Assembly: GCA_903632075.3 (NCBI GenBank)
Contig: CAHIKZ030000057.1
Location: 442,001-506,000, forward strand
Source of the DNA: Acanthosepion pharaonis
Lineage: Eukaryota; Mollusca; Cephalopoda; Sepiida; Sepiidae
Length of the DNA: 64,000 nucleotides
Direction of reading: 5' to 3'
Shown: positions 31,190 through 42,275 of the stretch, one piece after another
Numbering within the stretch: position 1 is the first letter of the stretch
Layout: the number at the start of each line of letters is the position of its first letter
Made by a program: the position numbers and the translations under genes
Notes under the pieces: generated by a model
What the model was told of the DNA's origin: nothing
What the model saw: the letters and a program-made list of their open reading frames with translations, nothing else
Databases searched by the model: none

Positions 31190-31350
31190 AGATATGGTTC
31201 TATGGATAGCAGCTGGTAACTGGTTTACCGCACAAAGAAATGGCAACATTCTGTGGGGAAAATCTGCCTCGACAGTCGAAAGTTATGAACGCCTAAGCGT
31301 GTATCACGCATGACAAATAACTGACTGACTACACAAGAAGACAATAGCAA
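31190..31350 (+). mobile_element. SINE-B 3' half
   Basis: 'ttctatggatagcagctggt', 'aaatggcaacattctgtggg', 'cgtgtatcacgcatgacaaa', 'taactgactgac' match 57080-57235. Confidence 0.6.
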
Positions 31351-31374
31351 CTGCAATGATGTGAATGAAAATCT

Positions 31375-31965
31375 AATCAGAACTGAGACGCGTGATGAAG
31401 TTTGTGAATAGAATCGAAAAGTAAAGACTAGACATCAACTGCATGACAAGAGAATTTATGTTTGTCAGATAAATCCAAGGTATAAATTGGAGATGACAAA
31501 ATCAAACAAGCACAACCATTTATGTATCTGGGAAGTGTTTTAAAAGAGGACTGAATGTGGGACACCGAATGTCGCATTAGGATAGAAAGCTAACCAAATA
31601 TTACGAAACGGAAAGAATTGGTTAAAAACAAAGAAAAGATTACTGATCTGTTACGCAATAGCAGTCCTCCTCTATTATAATGAATGCTGGACAATATCCT
31701 CACAGACGTGAAGGAAGAGACTTAAAAAATAGAAGAAAAATGGTGCTACAGAAGGATGCTGAGAATACCATGGACCAATAATGAGAAAGTGTTAGAAAAA
31801 ATGGCAAGGAAAAAGAACATATATACTAAACTTCAGAGAGATACAGTTGAAATTTCTAGCGCACATGATGAGGAAAGAAGACTTGGAAAATTCGATCCCC
31901 ACAGGACACATTGATGGCAAGAGGGACAAAAAGAACAAACGTATAACATACCTAGCGAAACTGAG
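31375..31965 (+). pseudogene. Second LINE clade: reverse-transcriptase C-terminal relic
   Basis: Frames on plus read FMYLGSVLKED, then TECRIRIES, ITKRKELVKNKEKITDLL, NECWTISS, and in another frame LRRMLRIPWTNNEKVLEKM, ARKKNIYTKL. The 'YLGS-L-ED ... CRIRI ... ECWT ... RRMLRIPWT--EVLE-M' order is that of the C-terminal region of a widespread endonuclease/reverse-transcriptase LINE family distinct from family 1. Several stops and frameshifts. Confidence 0.6.
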
Positions 31966-31989
31966 TAAATAAATGATTTGGTTTGGCTT

Positions 31990-32165
31990 GGTTTGCTTAG
32001 CAGCATATCAACTCCATAATGGTTATTTAATGCGGAATTTTTTTTTTTGTTGTGAAATTTAGCAATTTTTTTCCAAATATATATTGCTGGAAATTTTTTT
32101 CGAATGCTTACTATGAAAATGGATTTCTGGTACTTGATTCCAATTTATTTTATATTTTCATGTTT
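31990..32165 (-). mobile_element. SINE-D 3' tail
   Basis: Minus strand: AT-rich tandem block, then 'cattaaataaccattatgga' and 'gttgatatgctgc', the same 3' end as at 35530-35580 and 61190-61620. Confidence 0.5.
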
Positions 32166-33759
32166 CGAAATGTAAATCCCAATATGTGCTACCACCCTGT
32201 AACTGAATGAAGAAAAAGGTTTAAGAGAGTTAGTAAAACGACAAAATTTATTAAGAGCTACAAAGGACAGAAAATGCCAAAGACCTGATGTTTAAATTAT
32301 ACAGAAGAAGATGAACGTGCAGGGAAGTTGGATAGGGTGTGTTGAGGCGCCTGTCTGTTTATTGTTTATTCAACATGGCTACCATTAAGGGGAAAACAAC
32401 TCTTACATTTTTAGGACAGCTGAAAAATTCATGATGTATAGGGATACTGCAAACATTGCTAGTGGCTATGAATGTTAGGAAGTTGCGGAGAGCTATGATC
32501 AGATACTTCCAGAATGGATACTCCACATAGAAATTCACAAAGCTTTATCAAGTGAAAATAATGAAGCAGTCTAGGATTGAAAAACAGATTCATCTGCAAC
32601 GATATCAATGAAAAACTAATCAAAATTAATAAGAGTGCGGAATAGAAATAATCTGGAAAATTTGCATAATTATGACTTCGTGGCAAACAGTCAGCAAGAT
32701 CTAAAGTTAAATTTGAATTCATTTCGAACCTGACCAAAAATCTCAACCTAATTAGACAATTGTTCATGGCGTGTCTGATCTTACAAAGAGGTTAATTCTA
32801 TAAACTTTGCATCCGTATGTATTTGAACCGTGGGTTAATTGATATGTTCATTGCAGAGAATTATAACTGGAGTTGGAAGGATTATATAGAAGCTAGGCGT
32901 GCAACATTTCTACTCAAAGCAAGTTTATTCTAATATATTTGTTAAAAGAACCTGACCAGTGAATTGATGAAATCATCATAGGTTGTTTAGATAATGTGTG
33001 CGTGGGCTACGGATCTGACACATTGAAGACACTGACGTTCAAAAGGTGTTCTATGCTGGGGAGTTTGATGTTGGCAGGAGTAAAACACGCCATGTAATCA
33101 AGAATAAACATTACTTCTAAATTGTTAAGGCTCATGAGACGAGATGGCAAACTGGGGGTATCATGACATTTTATGGTAATAAGAAAAGTTAATTGTTGGC
33201 ATCTTCTATTTAGAAATACATGAGAATTTGCGAGTGAGAAGACACCTAGAACGGAATGTAGATAGAGTTTTTCGAGATTAAATTCTTTTTGCTTATTTGG
33301 TGTATCTTGGGGGCCTGGGGCGGTTGCTCCCATCTCCCTAACCCTACCAACGCCAGCACATTTGGTACCTGAAATGGAAACGAATTTTTAGAGTCTTTTG
33401 CACTTTTCAGTAAATGACCATTGATTCAAGGTTAGCAAGATTTAACGAAATTCGAAATGTATGTATCAAGAATCGCTTTTCCCATCATGTCGATTGGATG
33501 TATTTTTTCAATTTATTTTTCAGACCTGTTAGGTAAATTTGTAAATTTAAAAAATTTTGTTATATATGCGTATATATTATGTGTAATCTGGCTTATTGGG
33601 GGATTGGTAACCAGTGTGGGTAAAATAATCTTTTGATAATCGCATATTGATTTAATAGTGAGCATTGCATCTTTTACTATGCTAAAACTTAATTCCCTCA
33701 CATTACTAAGTCTTTGCGTAAAATGTTTTTTGATCAAACAGATTTGGGGCCGAGTATCT

Positions 33760-33761
<2 letters not shown>
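32166..33761. other. Nothing recognised
   Basis: Open frames of 100-108 codons on minus (32459-32767, 33007-33333) have no recognisable motif and no repeat homology in the window. I do not call them genes. Confidence 0.4.

Positions 33762-33796
<35 letters not shown>
33762..33796. repeat. (TA)n formed at a PLE-A 3' end
   Basis: The PLE-A end '...cttcatctcagaaata' (minus) continues without break into this array. Confidence 0.9.
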
Positions 33797-33798
<2 letters not shown>

Positions 33799-34327
33799 CT
33801 GAGATGAAGTATTATGTGCACTATTTACATTATTCGGACTATTGTCCTCATTTTTGTCGCCATATTTATTACAACATTTCGGTCTTCTTCAGTTGGTTGG
33901 ATTGTCGAACTGAACCATTTATTTCGCTTACTGGGGTAGAGTGTTTTTGTTCTACGTACCACGTTTAATGGATGTCAGTTATCTCCTGTTAATTCCCCTC
34001 TCCAAATTCTCCACCTTAACAGGGTATTGAACTCACAGTCATTAGGTCCCGTCACTGGATCTAACTAATACCTTTATCCACTGTGCCATGTGTCTTTGAA
34101 GACATCTATGTATGCATTTCTGGGTATTATAAAACTAATGTCTTAAGCACCATTATTTACCAGTGCTCATATTGCAATTTTTGCTGATATCTTTGCATTT
34201 TTTTTATCAGAGCACATATTACAATTTTTGTTGTTATTATCGCTTTTCACTGGCACTCATTATACTGGTTCCCATATTGTATTCATTTTTATGCTTGGTC
34301 GACTCAGGTGATTTTTGTGCAAAATTG
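33797..34327 (-). mobile_element. PLE-A 3' region with end of coding
   Basis: On minus from 34327: end of the PLE protein (SRPSIKMNTIWEPV then stop), about 180 bp untranslated, tRNA-like boxes TGGCACAGTGG and GTTCAATAC (about 34110-34045), then the body and terminal repeat to 'catctcagaaata'. Same order as 18022-18548, and intact in layout, so the tRNA-like module lies in the 3' untranslated region of PLE-A. Confidence 0.7.
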
Positions 34328-35107
34328 ATAAGTCCACGGAAAACTACATTCCCATGGAAAAAACAATCATCTGTATGAGGTAATTCGCTTGGATCTCATT
34401 AATTGTAATTCATTTATAGGGTCTATAATAAATATGGTGCAGCAGCCAATCATAATACCAACGCTTGGTTATTTAAACGTAACCATGTGAACATGCACAT
34501 TGAAATAGGTAATGAAAACCTACAAAGTACAAGAGATGCCCAACAGACTAAACCTGGCAACCACTTCTGAAAAGTTTAAAGAAATTCCACAGAGACTTGC
34601 TGAAATCGGTAATAACTCTGAAATTCAACACCGTTTGAATATTAAAAAAAAATTTAATACTCTATACAAAGAAACTCTTCATAATTCAAATAATAAAGAA
34701 AAACTTATCAATATTTCTAAGAACTAGTAGACCGCCAAAAGGAATTACTCAGACTTGGATCTAATTATCATCCCTACAGACAAAAGATGGGATAACAATA
34801 AATTGAAATTGAAATTTTATATCAAAACACACAAAAACATAAAGTACTACAGCTTATAAAAAACAAAACCAGAAATTCGGTACCTCTTCAAAGCTGAAGC
34901 AATAAAAGACATATGGGAAAATCGTCTAAGCACTTAACAAAACAATTAAAAATTGTCGCCAAAGTGCAACCTAACCATACTTATATAAATTTTTTTTAAA
35001 TGTAAATAAAAACAATATCTTTGTTGTATTAACTAAACCTAATTATAATTCAAAATTACAACAAATACTTGACTATCACACAATATTTAAAGGGGTCAAT
35101 ATCCTGG

Positions 35108-35590
35108 GTATGACGATAAACTACGTCCAACAGCAAGGCCTCTGATCAGGAGGTTTTGAGGAGCGTGGAATCACCTATTAATTGCCGGTGTTTCCAGGTC
35201 CACCCTGACCCGGGGCGGTAGCATCTTTTAGGGTCCCAGCTATGGTTAAATAGTTAACACTCACATTACATTCGCATCCTGGGTATGATGATAAACTACA
35301 TCCGCGTCCTGGGTATGACAATAAACTGTGTCCAACACAAGACCTCTGATAATACGTTTTTGAAAAAATATTGTTGCCAGCTGTATGTTTTTGAAAAAAA
35401 AAATAATATTACCAACTATACGTTTTTGAAAAAAAATATTACAAGCTATATATTTTTGAAAAAAAATATTAACAGAAATGGATTTTTGACAAAACAAAAA
35501 TATTACCAGAAAAAAAAAAGTTGTCGGCGTTAAATGACCCATTGAGGTTGATATGCCGTAAAACACAACAAAAGAAACAAACAAATTAAA
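35108..35590 (+). mobile_element. SINE-D insertion in PLE-B
   Basis: Body 'cctctgatcaggaggttttg', 'ccggtgtttccaggtccacc', then a short tandem block of about 30 bp units ('cgtttttgaaaaaaaatatt'), then 'ttgatatgccgtaaaacaca'. Flanks 'ttaaagg(g)gtcaa' (about 35088) and 'ttaaaggatcaa' (about 35587) look like a diverged target duplication. Confidence 0.65.
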
Positions 35591-35697
35591 GGATCAACAA
35601 AAATCCTATTAAGCAACTGAAATTGAAAATGAACAAACTAATCATAGCTTTCAACGCAGAACAAGACAACTTAAAACTTCCCAAAATAATTGGTGAC

Positions 35698-36233
35698 TAC
35701 AAACCAGGAGTTTGTTTATATTTCTGAGATGAGGTATTATGTACGCTATTTACATTATTTAAGGTATTATGTACACTATTTACATTTTCCGACTATTATA
35801 CTCATTTTTGTCGCCATACTTATTACAACGTTTCGGCCGTTGTACGCTCCGGTCTTCTTCAGGTGATTGGAATGTCGAACTGAACCCTTTATTTGGCTCA
35901 CTGGGGTAGACTGTTCTAGTTCCTTAGGGACACATGACACAGTGGATAAAGGCGTTAGTTAGATCCAGTGACAGGACACGAAGAGTGTGAGTTCAATACC
36001 CGTTTAAGGCAGTGGAGAACATGGAGAGGAGAAATAGCAGGCGATAACTGACATCCATTATAAATGAGACGTGGAACTAGAACAGTCTGCCCCCAGTGAG
36101 CCAAATAAAGGCATTCGACATTCCAACCACCTGAAGAAGGCCGGAGCGTACAACGGCCGAAACGTTGAAATAAATATGGCGACAAAAATGAAGACAATAT
36201 TCCGAATAATGTAAATAGTGTACAAATCAGGAG
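35698..36233. mobile_element. PLE-A inverted dimer with 13-bp target duplication
   Basis: 35711-35925 is the terminal repeat on minus; from about 35928 the tRNA-like head, body and terminal repeat follow on plus to 36220. The flanks 35698-35710 'tacaaaccaggag' and 36221-36233 'tacaaatcaggag' match at 12 of 13 bases, and the host sequence (PLE-B coding) continues across. The dimer therefore inserted as one unit. The left arm has a 30-bp internal duplication ('ggtattatgtac-ctatttac'). Confidence 0.8.
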
Positions 36234-36841
36234 ACGTGTATGGAACTAAAAATAAATAAATAAACCTAACTTCCATCCCCGTCCTATCATATACCAAATC
36301 TCCAATCCGGTTTAGCAATTAACCATAATCATTAACCAACTCATTACACCATACATATCATCAAAATATCATATACGTTCAGTGGGATGGAGTTTCATGT
36401 GTTCATTTCTGGGATCAACATTTAGTAACTTCTACAGTGCTAATCTTGAAAATAAGATATTTAATACCAGTAAAATAAATCAGATATGGAGATGATATTC
36501 TCATCTTAATTAAAACAGAGATGAAATACATGAACTACAAAAAATCTCCATAATTAACTTAATAACACCAGAATTCCTTTTCTTGATATATTGATAGACA
36601 TCAATAATACTTTATTTCAACTCCCCATATAAAAAATATCTAACGAGCATAAGTACGAGCATTCTTAACTATAAAAGTAAATGTCCTGACTATTACACAA
36701 CAGTGAATATACGAAATCATTCAGAATATTTTCTAAACGGAATTAAAAACATTAAAAAAAACTCTCATTAATAATGACTTTCCTAACTACATCGTTGATG
36801 ACCAAATTAAACAAGCTATTAGAAATATTAACATTAATCAC

Positions 36842-37175
36842 CATTCGCCCTTGCATGGAGTAATGCTGTCATATATGGTCTGGAGCCCCTTCTGTTTGTC
36901 TCAAGGTCCTTGATAAAATCCAGAGACGGATATACAATGTAATTGGCCCTGATCTGGCATCTTCTCTTGCAGTCGCTCTCTCATAGACGCCTTTTTTACA
37001 AATACTTTCAAGGTAACTGCTCCGATAAGATGATTTCGTTGGTTCACAGACTTCATGGATTTAAGCGTTCAACTAGGCTGACATCTCGCTCCCACACTTT
37101 CACTGTCGAAATTGTTAAATGCAAGTTATATCTTCCATGCAGTTTAACTCAGCGTGCATTAGCTCCGTTAACATA
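36842..37175 (+). pseudogene. Family-1 LINE C-terminal relic
   Basis: Plus frames: RPCME, stop, CCHIWSGA, KIQRRIYNVIGPDLAS, FYKYFQGNCSDKMISLVHR, LHGFKRSTRLTSRSHTFTV. Stop and frameshift present; joined at its 5' side to PLE-B at about 36841. Confidence 0.7.
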
Positions 37176-38055
37176 GCAACATTTCCGATAAGTTTTTGAT
37201 CAAGCCTCGTATGTGTGTCTATACAAGTTAACTGAGAAGTAAGAACCCATTTTAAATTTCATATAATTTATTTAGGTATATCCATTAGGTCACGTAAAAA
37301 AGCGGCATATCACGATAAAAATGACTCATAAATCAATGAAAACAAAGTTTTGTTTAAATTATGTTTATGTTGTTATGAAGAGGAAAGAGCAAAGAATTTT
37401 TTAAATATTTTTTGAAATTTTTTACTCCTTTCTAGCACGTAGAAAATATTGGTTAAAAATTATGTTTTTTTTTACGACAGCGCGAAAAAACTAAAAAAAG
37501 GTGTTTTATTTTGCGCTTTTCCCGAGGAAAACACACGTTAATTAAGAAATGTTTGGATACAAATTTTTTAAGCTATAAGTAAGTACTGTTTGTTTCCTAT
37601 CAGATTATTTTAACTTTAAATTTTCTAATTTTACTAAAATAACGTGTCAGAAACTTTTTTAAATATTTTTAAAATCGATAAATTTGTGTTTGTTTACAAA
37701 TTTCTTAAAATTAAGAAAATTGCGGGATTTAAGAAAATTTAAAATTCCAAAATTAAATTTGACATTCCAATGTATATAGTTTCTATCTGAAATACACCAG
37801 GATTGTTTACTTAATGGAAATAATAAATTTAATGATTAAACTTTCAATTAAAGCTAAAATGAAATCTTCAAGCATGTTTTTCATTTTTTTATAATTTATT
37901 TTAAAGTTAGGTATCGAAAATTTTGCCGAAAAAAGTGGACGTCCCTAAATTTATTGATTAACTATTTTTTTTCTCAAGAAATGGATAAACGAAGAAAATG
38001 TTTAGCCTGAGGTTTTCTTTAAAATTTAATATTGGCTCCAGATTTTGTTACCAGC
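37176..38055. other. Very AT-rich, nothing recognised
   Basis: Long A/T runs; no coding. Confidence 0.5.
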
Positions 38056-38265
38056 TTCTCGAGCCCTTCAGAAATCGAGTCAACTGATTTTTTTCAGGAG
38101 TTCTTGTGGCATGGAAGTTATAACTTGTATTCGCTCTTGAAGTTCTTCCAATGTGGAGTTTTGTTATGGTAGACTTGCACCTTTAACCAACCCCAAATAT
38201 AAAAAAGTCACTGGGTGTTAAGTCAGGACATCTGGCTGACCGCTCATAAAAACCCTGTATATTAT
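38056..38265 (-). pseudogene. DDE transposase C-terminal relic (Tc1/mariner-like)
   Basis: Minus frames: RWSARCPDLTPSDFFIFG, then KVQVY and, after a shift, ELQERIQVITSMPQELLKK-like text. 'ARxPDLTPxDFFxxG' precedes the last acidic residue region in Tc1/mariner-type transposases. Frameshifted and isolated; no terminal inverted repeats found. Confidence 0.45.
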
Positions 38266-38394
38266 TTATACTTTAGCAGTAAAGGTTCTTTAAGTGATAT
38301 ATAATTGAAATCTATTAACATTTAATGTCGATGAATATTAATGAGCGTTTTTTTTCCATAGTAAGAATAGTTCTTTACAAACAGGAAGAAAATT

Positions 38395-38640
38395 TCGTCA
38401 AGAATTATCCAAAGTTCATTTCTTGGCGCGGTCAATTTTCTCCATCTTCCTGGTATAATTTGGTACCAACATTCATATTCTGACCTCTATCTTCGACGTC
38501 CATTGAAGAACCATCCAGAGATCTGTGAATAAGTTTAAAAAAGAAGGAACCGTAGAAAAGCAACTGTATCAGTTCACAACAGAAAGCGTGATCCTCATTT
38601 CAACTTACAGCTAAAGATATCAATTAGAAAATAAGACTTG
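38395..38640 (+). repeat. Family F fragment
   Basis: 'attcatattctgacctctat', 'gtgaataagtttaaaaaaga' match parts of 24525-24965. 'ttcttggcgcggtcaatttt' at 38414 recurs at 44834. Confidence 0.5.
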
Positions 38641-38891
38641 TGTGAGAGGAGTTTCAGCTATGATAGTCCAAAGAGCAGTGTAAAAAGACTAGATGATGAA
38701 AGTGTATGTGAAAACTGTGAGATACCTTCTTACCCCCGGATTTTATTTCAATCCTTTATGAGCTTTTGATACTTAGCAATGATGAAATGAAAACTTACGT
38801 GGAACTTCTGAGCCACCTTGTTACTCCAGGACAGAAAGTGAGAAAGTAAGAGGTTGAAGATCATCTTGAATAAGTTGGAAAAAGTTCCTGG

Positions 38892-38894
<3 letters not shown>

Positions 38895-38951
<57 letters not shown>
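38895..38951. repeat. (TA)n
   Basis: TA array. Confidence 0.95.
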
Positions 38952-38954
<3 letters not shown>

Positions 38955-39059
38955 CCTGATATCAATCTTTCATGAGCTTCCATATATAGCTATAATTAAT
39001 TAATGATGAACATGTCATTTCCGTTTATAATCGATTTCATCACAATTCTTCTGTTAAGC

Positions 39060-39180
39060 TTGTAATTATACATTCTTGTTGCTCAAAGTGTTTTAAAAAG
39101 CTCGAAGAATTCCAGTAAGATATCTTTAATTATTTCTAAGATACAACAGTTCAAATCTTAATGTAATAATTGGACAATTG
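39060..39180 (+). repeat. Family F 3' end
   Basis: 'gaagaattccagtaagatat', 'aagatacaacagttcaaatc', 'attggacaattgg' as in copies 1 and 2; runs into (TA)n. Confidence 0.6.

Positions 39181-39183
<3 letters not shown>

Positions 39184-39257
<74 letters not shown>
39184..39257. repeat. (TA)n
   Basis: TA array of about 37 units. Confidence 0.95.
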
Positions 39258-39262
<5 letters not shown>

Positions 39263-39345
39263 AGCCTAGATAGCCAGACAAACCTACCAAGTTTTTACTT
39301 AAGCGGATCGTCAGGAAGGCCGGTTAACAAGGTAAAAATAGAACG

Positions 39346-39350
<5 letters not shown>
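39258..39350 (-). repeat. Family G repeat between (TA)n arrays
   Basis: Minus: 'cctgacgatccgcttaagta', 'aaaacttggtaggtttg'. Same family as 42109-42228. It contains CUGACGA, the permitted CUGANGA form of a hammerhead box, but GAAA is AAAA. Confidence 0.5.

Positions 39351-39405
<55 letters not shown>
39351..39405. repeat. (TA)n
   Basis: TA array. Confidence 0.95.
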
Positions 39406-39408
<3 letters not shown>

Positions 39409-40739
39409 AGGATATTTTACTCTGACATTATTTCTTATTTCAGTAAATATTTATTTTCAGTTAGTGCTCGTGACTGGCATACATTTTTATTGTAAATAGT
39501 GGAATTAGTATCAATTGTCTTAGAGATCACGAAATTCCAAGAATATGTTGCCCTATATATGACTTACTATATTTTCCCTGATGTAACAATGTAATAAATT
39601 TTTCATTCTTGTCGAATGGCACAATTTCTTTATTGAAACCTTTTTCCTTTTTGGCATTTGTTTTAATTTAAAAACGGGTAAAAACAATCAACCCTTCCTT
39701 TTCTATTTCATATATCTGATAATTGGCAAAGGATAGTATGTCAGAATTTGTCAGGTACTTCTTGGAGCAATGGAACTTAATGGTCAGCGTTTGCCTACTT
39801 TCCAAATAATATTCGACAGATTGTACTGTATTACTTAGTACCAATACCAGGAAACAAACTTTAATTTCGACTAACTGAAAATTCAAGTCATGTTCTTAGA
39901 AAAGTCTAGTCAGTTCGAGATTTCCATATGGTTGTTATGCATGGCCACAAATTTGTTCAGAAATATCTCAACTGTCATCTGTATAGAACCGCTTTCCAAG
40001 GTCAATTGTAAAAAAGGCTTCGAGCAAGTAAAGCCTGAATGACTTGGATAATATCATCCTTATTTGAACAGTGTGGACTGGCGCAACTGAATTGCAAACA
40101 AAGAACGGTACCAAATAACATAAACCACATTACTTGATGACTAACAACAGCTGTAACAATTAAAATGGATAGCACATTTAACTCGAAGAGAAAAATATGA
40201 CATAATCAAAATGTTAAGATTCTCCACAATTTTAAATAGAATGTTCGGGAGGATACTACAATGGAATCTGAAAAAAGGCTACCGGACGTGAGAAACCTGT
40301 TTTCTTGAAAAAAAGAGAAAGATTTTCTAAATTTCAGCAGTAAATGAGACTGTCTGCTTGGTTCATGAACACTAAACGTCTCCTTCTAGGGAAACGGCAT
40401 TACTGTCGAAGACTCAAATCGACATCCATACAGAGCTAAAAAGATCTGATTGCTTGTATAGGTTACATGTAACTAGCGGAATACGTAAATTAGATATATG
40501 TCTAAACGGGATGAGTACGAAATAAACTCGGGAGTTTGAAATTGTCAGAATTTTGTCAAACGTTGCGCTATCAGGAACTCCTATGTAGGAATAACACTTC
40601 TGGAAAGGTCTCAAGTTTCCTGAAGAAAAAAAATGTAATCACATTTAATCCCTATAATCCATGAAGGAAAATGCCCCAAACGTGACAAAAGCAAACTTTT
40701 GTCATCAAAATGTTAAAAGTACCACAGTGTTTGTTATAA
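39406..40739. other. Unassigned; weak 72-codon frame with signal-like start
   Basis: The minus frame 39668-39886 begins MNFQLVEIKVCFLVLVLSN, which looks like a signal peptide, but nothing else supports a gene. The rest is unrecognised. Confidence 0.3.
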
Positions 40740-42040
40740 TTTAATTATATTTTTCAGCCTTATTAAAATGTTTGAAATTCCGTTTAAAAATCTTGTTTTC
40801 TTTTTTTCGGTGGAAAGCACATTGGTTTGGAATTTCTTGCCAAAATCAAATTATCGTATTTTAATTAAGCTTTCAGGACATATTCATGAATGAATTAAAT
40901 TATATCAGAAATGATTTTTTTTTTAGAAAATACTCATAAAAATAGTGTTTAAATCCGTTACACACCCACATACACATTTTTTAATTTTATGAAATGTTCA
41001 GAAATTAAATAACTGAAAAATATATTTTGAAAAGCTTAATGTTTATTTTAATTAAAAGCAGAAGTCTTTCTAGAATTTAAATCACCAACTTCTTTTTGTA
41101 AACAGTTACCTAAAATCTGATCTGAATTGTAAAATAAAAAATGCAATAAAACTAAAATATTATTTAATAAGAAAAACTTTTAATTGATTTTATGCATAAG
41201 ATATATTAAGTACACTATTGTCTTAATAAAAATATATTTCGATGAATAATGAATTTTTACAAGAATTGTCGTAATTTTTTAAAATTGTTAAGTAAAGTTT
41301 CAAATCTTTTTATTTTTTATTAATTTTTTTAATAGCTAGATGATATTGTTATTGAGTAAAAACTATATTCTCTAATCATGAATCGAAAAACTCAATTTAG
41401 TGAGCCCTAGTATTATGAAAAAAATAGAATTTGTGTATATGTATAAACGTACAGATAGTTGCAGATACAAATATTCCTACACGACATTTTCAGCAAATAA
41501 TAGCGACAACTACAGTAAATTTTTGGCCGATGTATCTAAAATTCAATAAACCATTTCATAACGTAGAATAGTTTCCTATTTTTAAGATCACTGATTAATT
41601 AAAGAATATATAAAAATGCGCTCACGTTATGTTCTTCAATTATTTTTGCAGATATATCAGCCGTAGACAAAACATTAAACTAACATCTGTTATTCAAGTT
41701 GTAAATATAAACACCTTAAATAAACAGCTACCGCCGTTTTATGAATTCATTTATGCGATATTCTAAACTTAAATTAAGTAATATTTGTTTCAAAACAGTA
41801 AGCTAATATTTCACAAATAAAATTTCCGAAAGTATATTTTGTTTTTTGATAGATCTTTAATAATGAGAATTATGTGGTGACGAAAGGTAGCTAAAAATGA
41901 CGCTAGAATCTATCATCTCATCACTTTCAAAACAAAAACACTTAGAGTCTATTTAAATTAGTTTTGAAATACTGCAATGTATTTCGCTTATTGGAATTAA
42001 AATTCATTAGCGTGAAATTAAGACTAAAATAAAAGCTTCA
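40740..42040 (+). repeat. 1.3-kb AT-rich dispersed repeat, copy 2
   Basis: Colinear with 10005-11365: 'gcagaagtctttctagaatt', 'tgtgtatatgtataaacgta', 'cctacacgacattttcagca', 'ggtagctaaaaatgacg'. Ends next to (TA)n. Confidence 0.65.

Positions 42041-42042
<2 letters not shown>

Positions 42043-42108
<66 letters not shown>
42043..42108. repeat. (TA)n
   Basis: TA array. Confidence 0.95.
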
Positions 42109-42225
42109 CTTAGAACCGAAGGTGCCATGCAAACTTACCTAGATTTCATCTACTCGGATCGTCAGATTTACAAGCCAATACAACTAATGTTTTAACGGAC
42201 GAGTATACTTACATATATTTATAAG

Positions 42226-42228
<3 letters not shown>
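42109..42228 (-). repeat. Family G repeat between (TA)n arrays
   Basis: Minus: 'aatctgacgatccgagtaga', 'tgaaatctaggtaagtttgc'. CUGACGA, a small stem and GAAA occur in hammerhead order; stem I and III are not convincing. Confidence 0.5.

Positions 42229-42271
<43 letters not shown>
42229..42271. repeat. (TA)n as LINE 3' tail
   Basis: Directly continues the LINE 3' end (minus ...'gcgtaatgctta'). Confidence 0.9.

Positions 42272-42275
<4 letters not shown>

Larger units (their letters stand above)
34400..36840 (+). pseudogene. Penelope-like element PLE-B, dead, carrying two insertions
   Basis: Pieces on plus: 34512-34800 with DLIIIPTDKR and, further on, KFYIKTHKN (N-terminal region of PLE reverse transcriptase); 35591-35710; 36221-36840 with QIWR-YGDDILILIK (motif C, from about 36475), FLDILIDINNTLFQLPI-like text in broken frames, FPNYIVDDQIKQAIRNINI at the end. 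Numerous stops. Interrupted by SINE-D (35108-35590) and a PLE-A dimer (35711-36220). Removing the two insertions restores colinearity, which shows their order in time. The GIY-YIG domain is not present here. Confidence 0.6.

Noticed and set aside
39668..39886. Small secreted protein
   Set aside because: Only a signal-like start; no conserved cysteines, no upstream signals.
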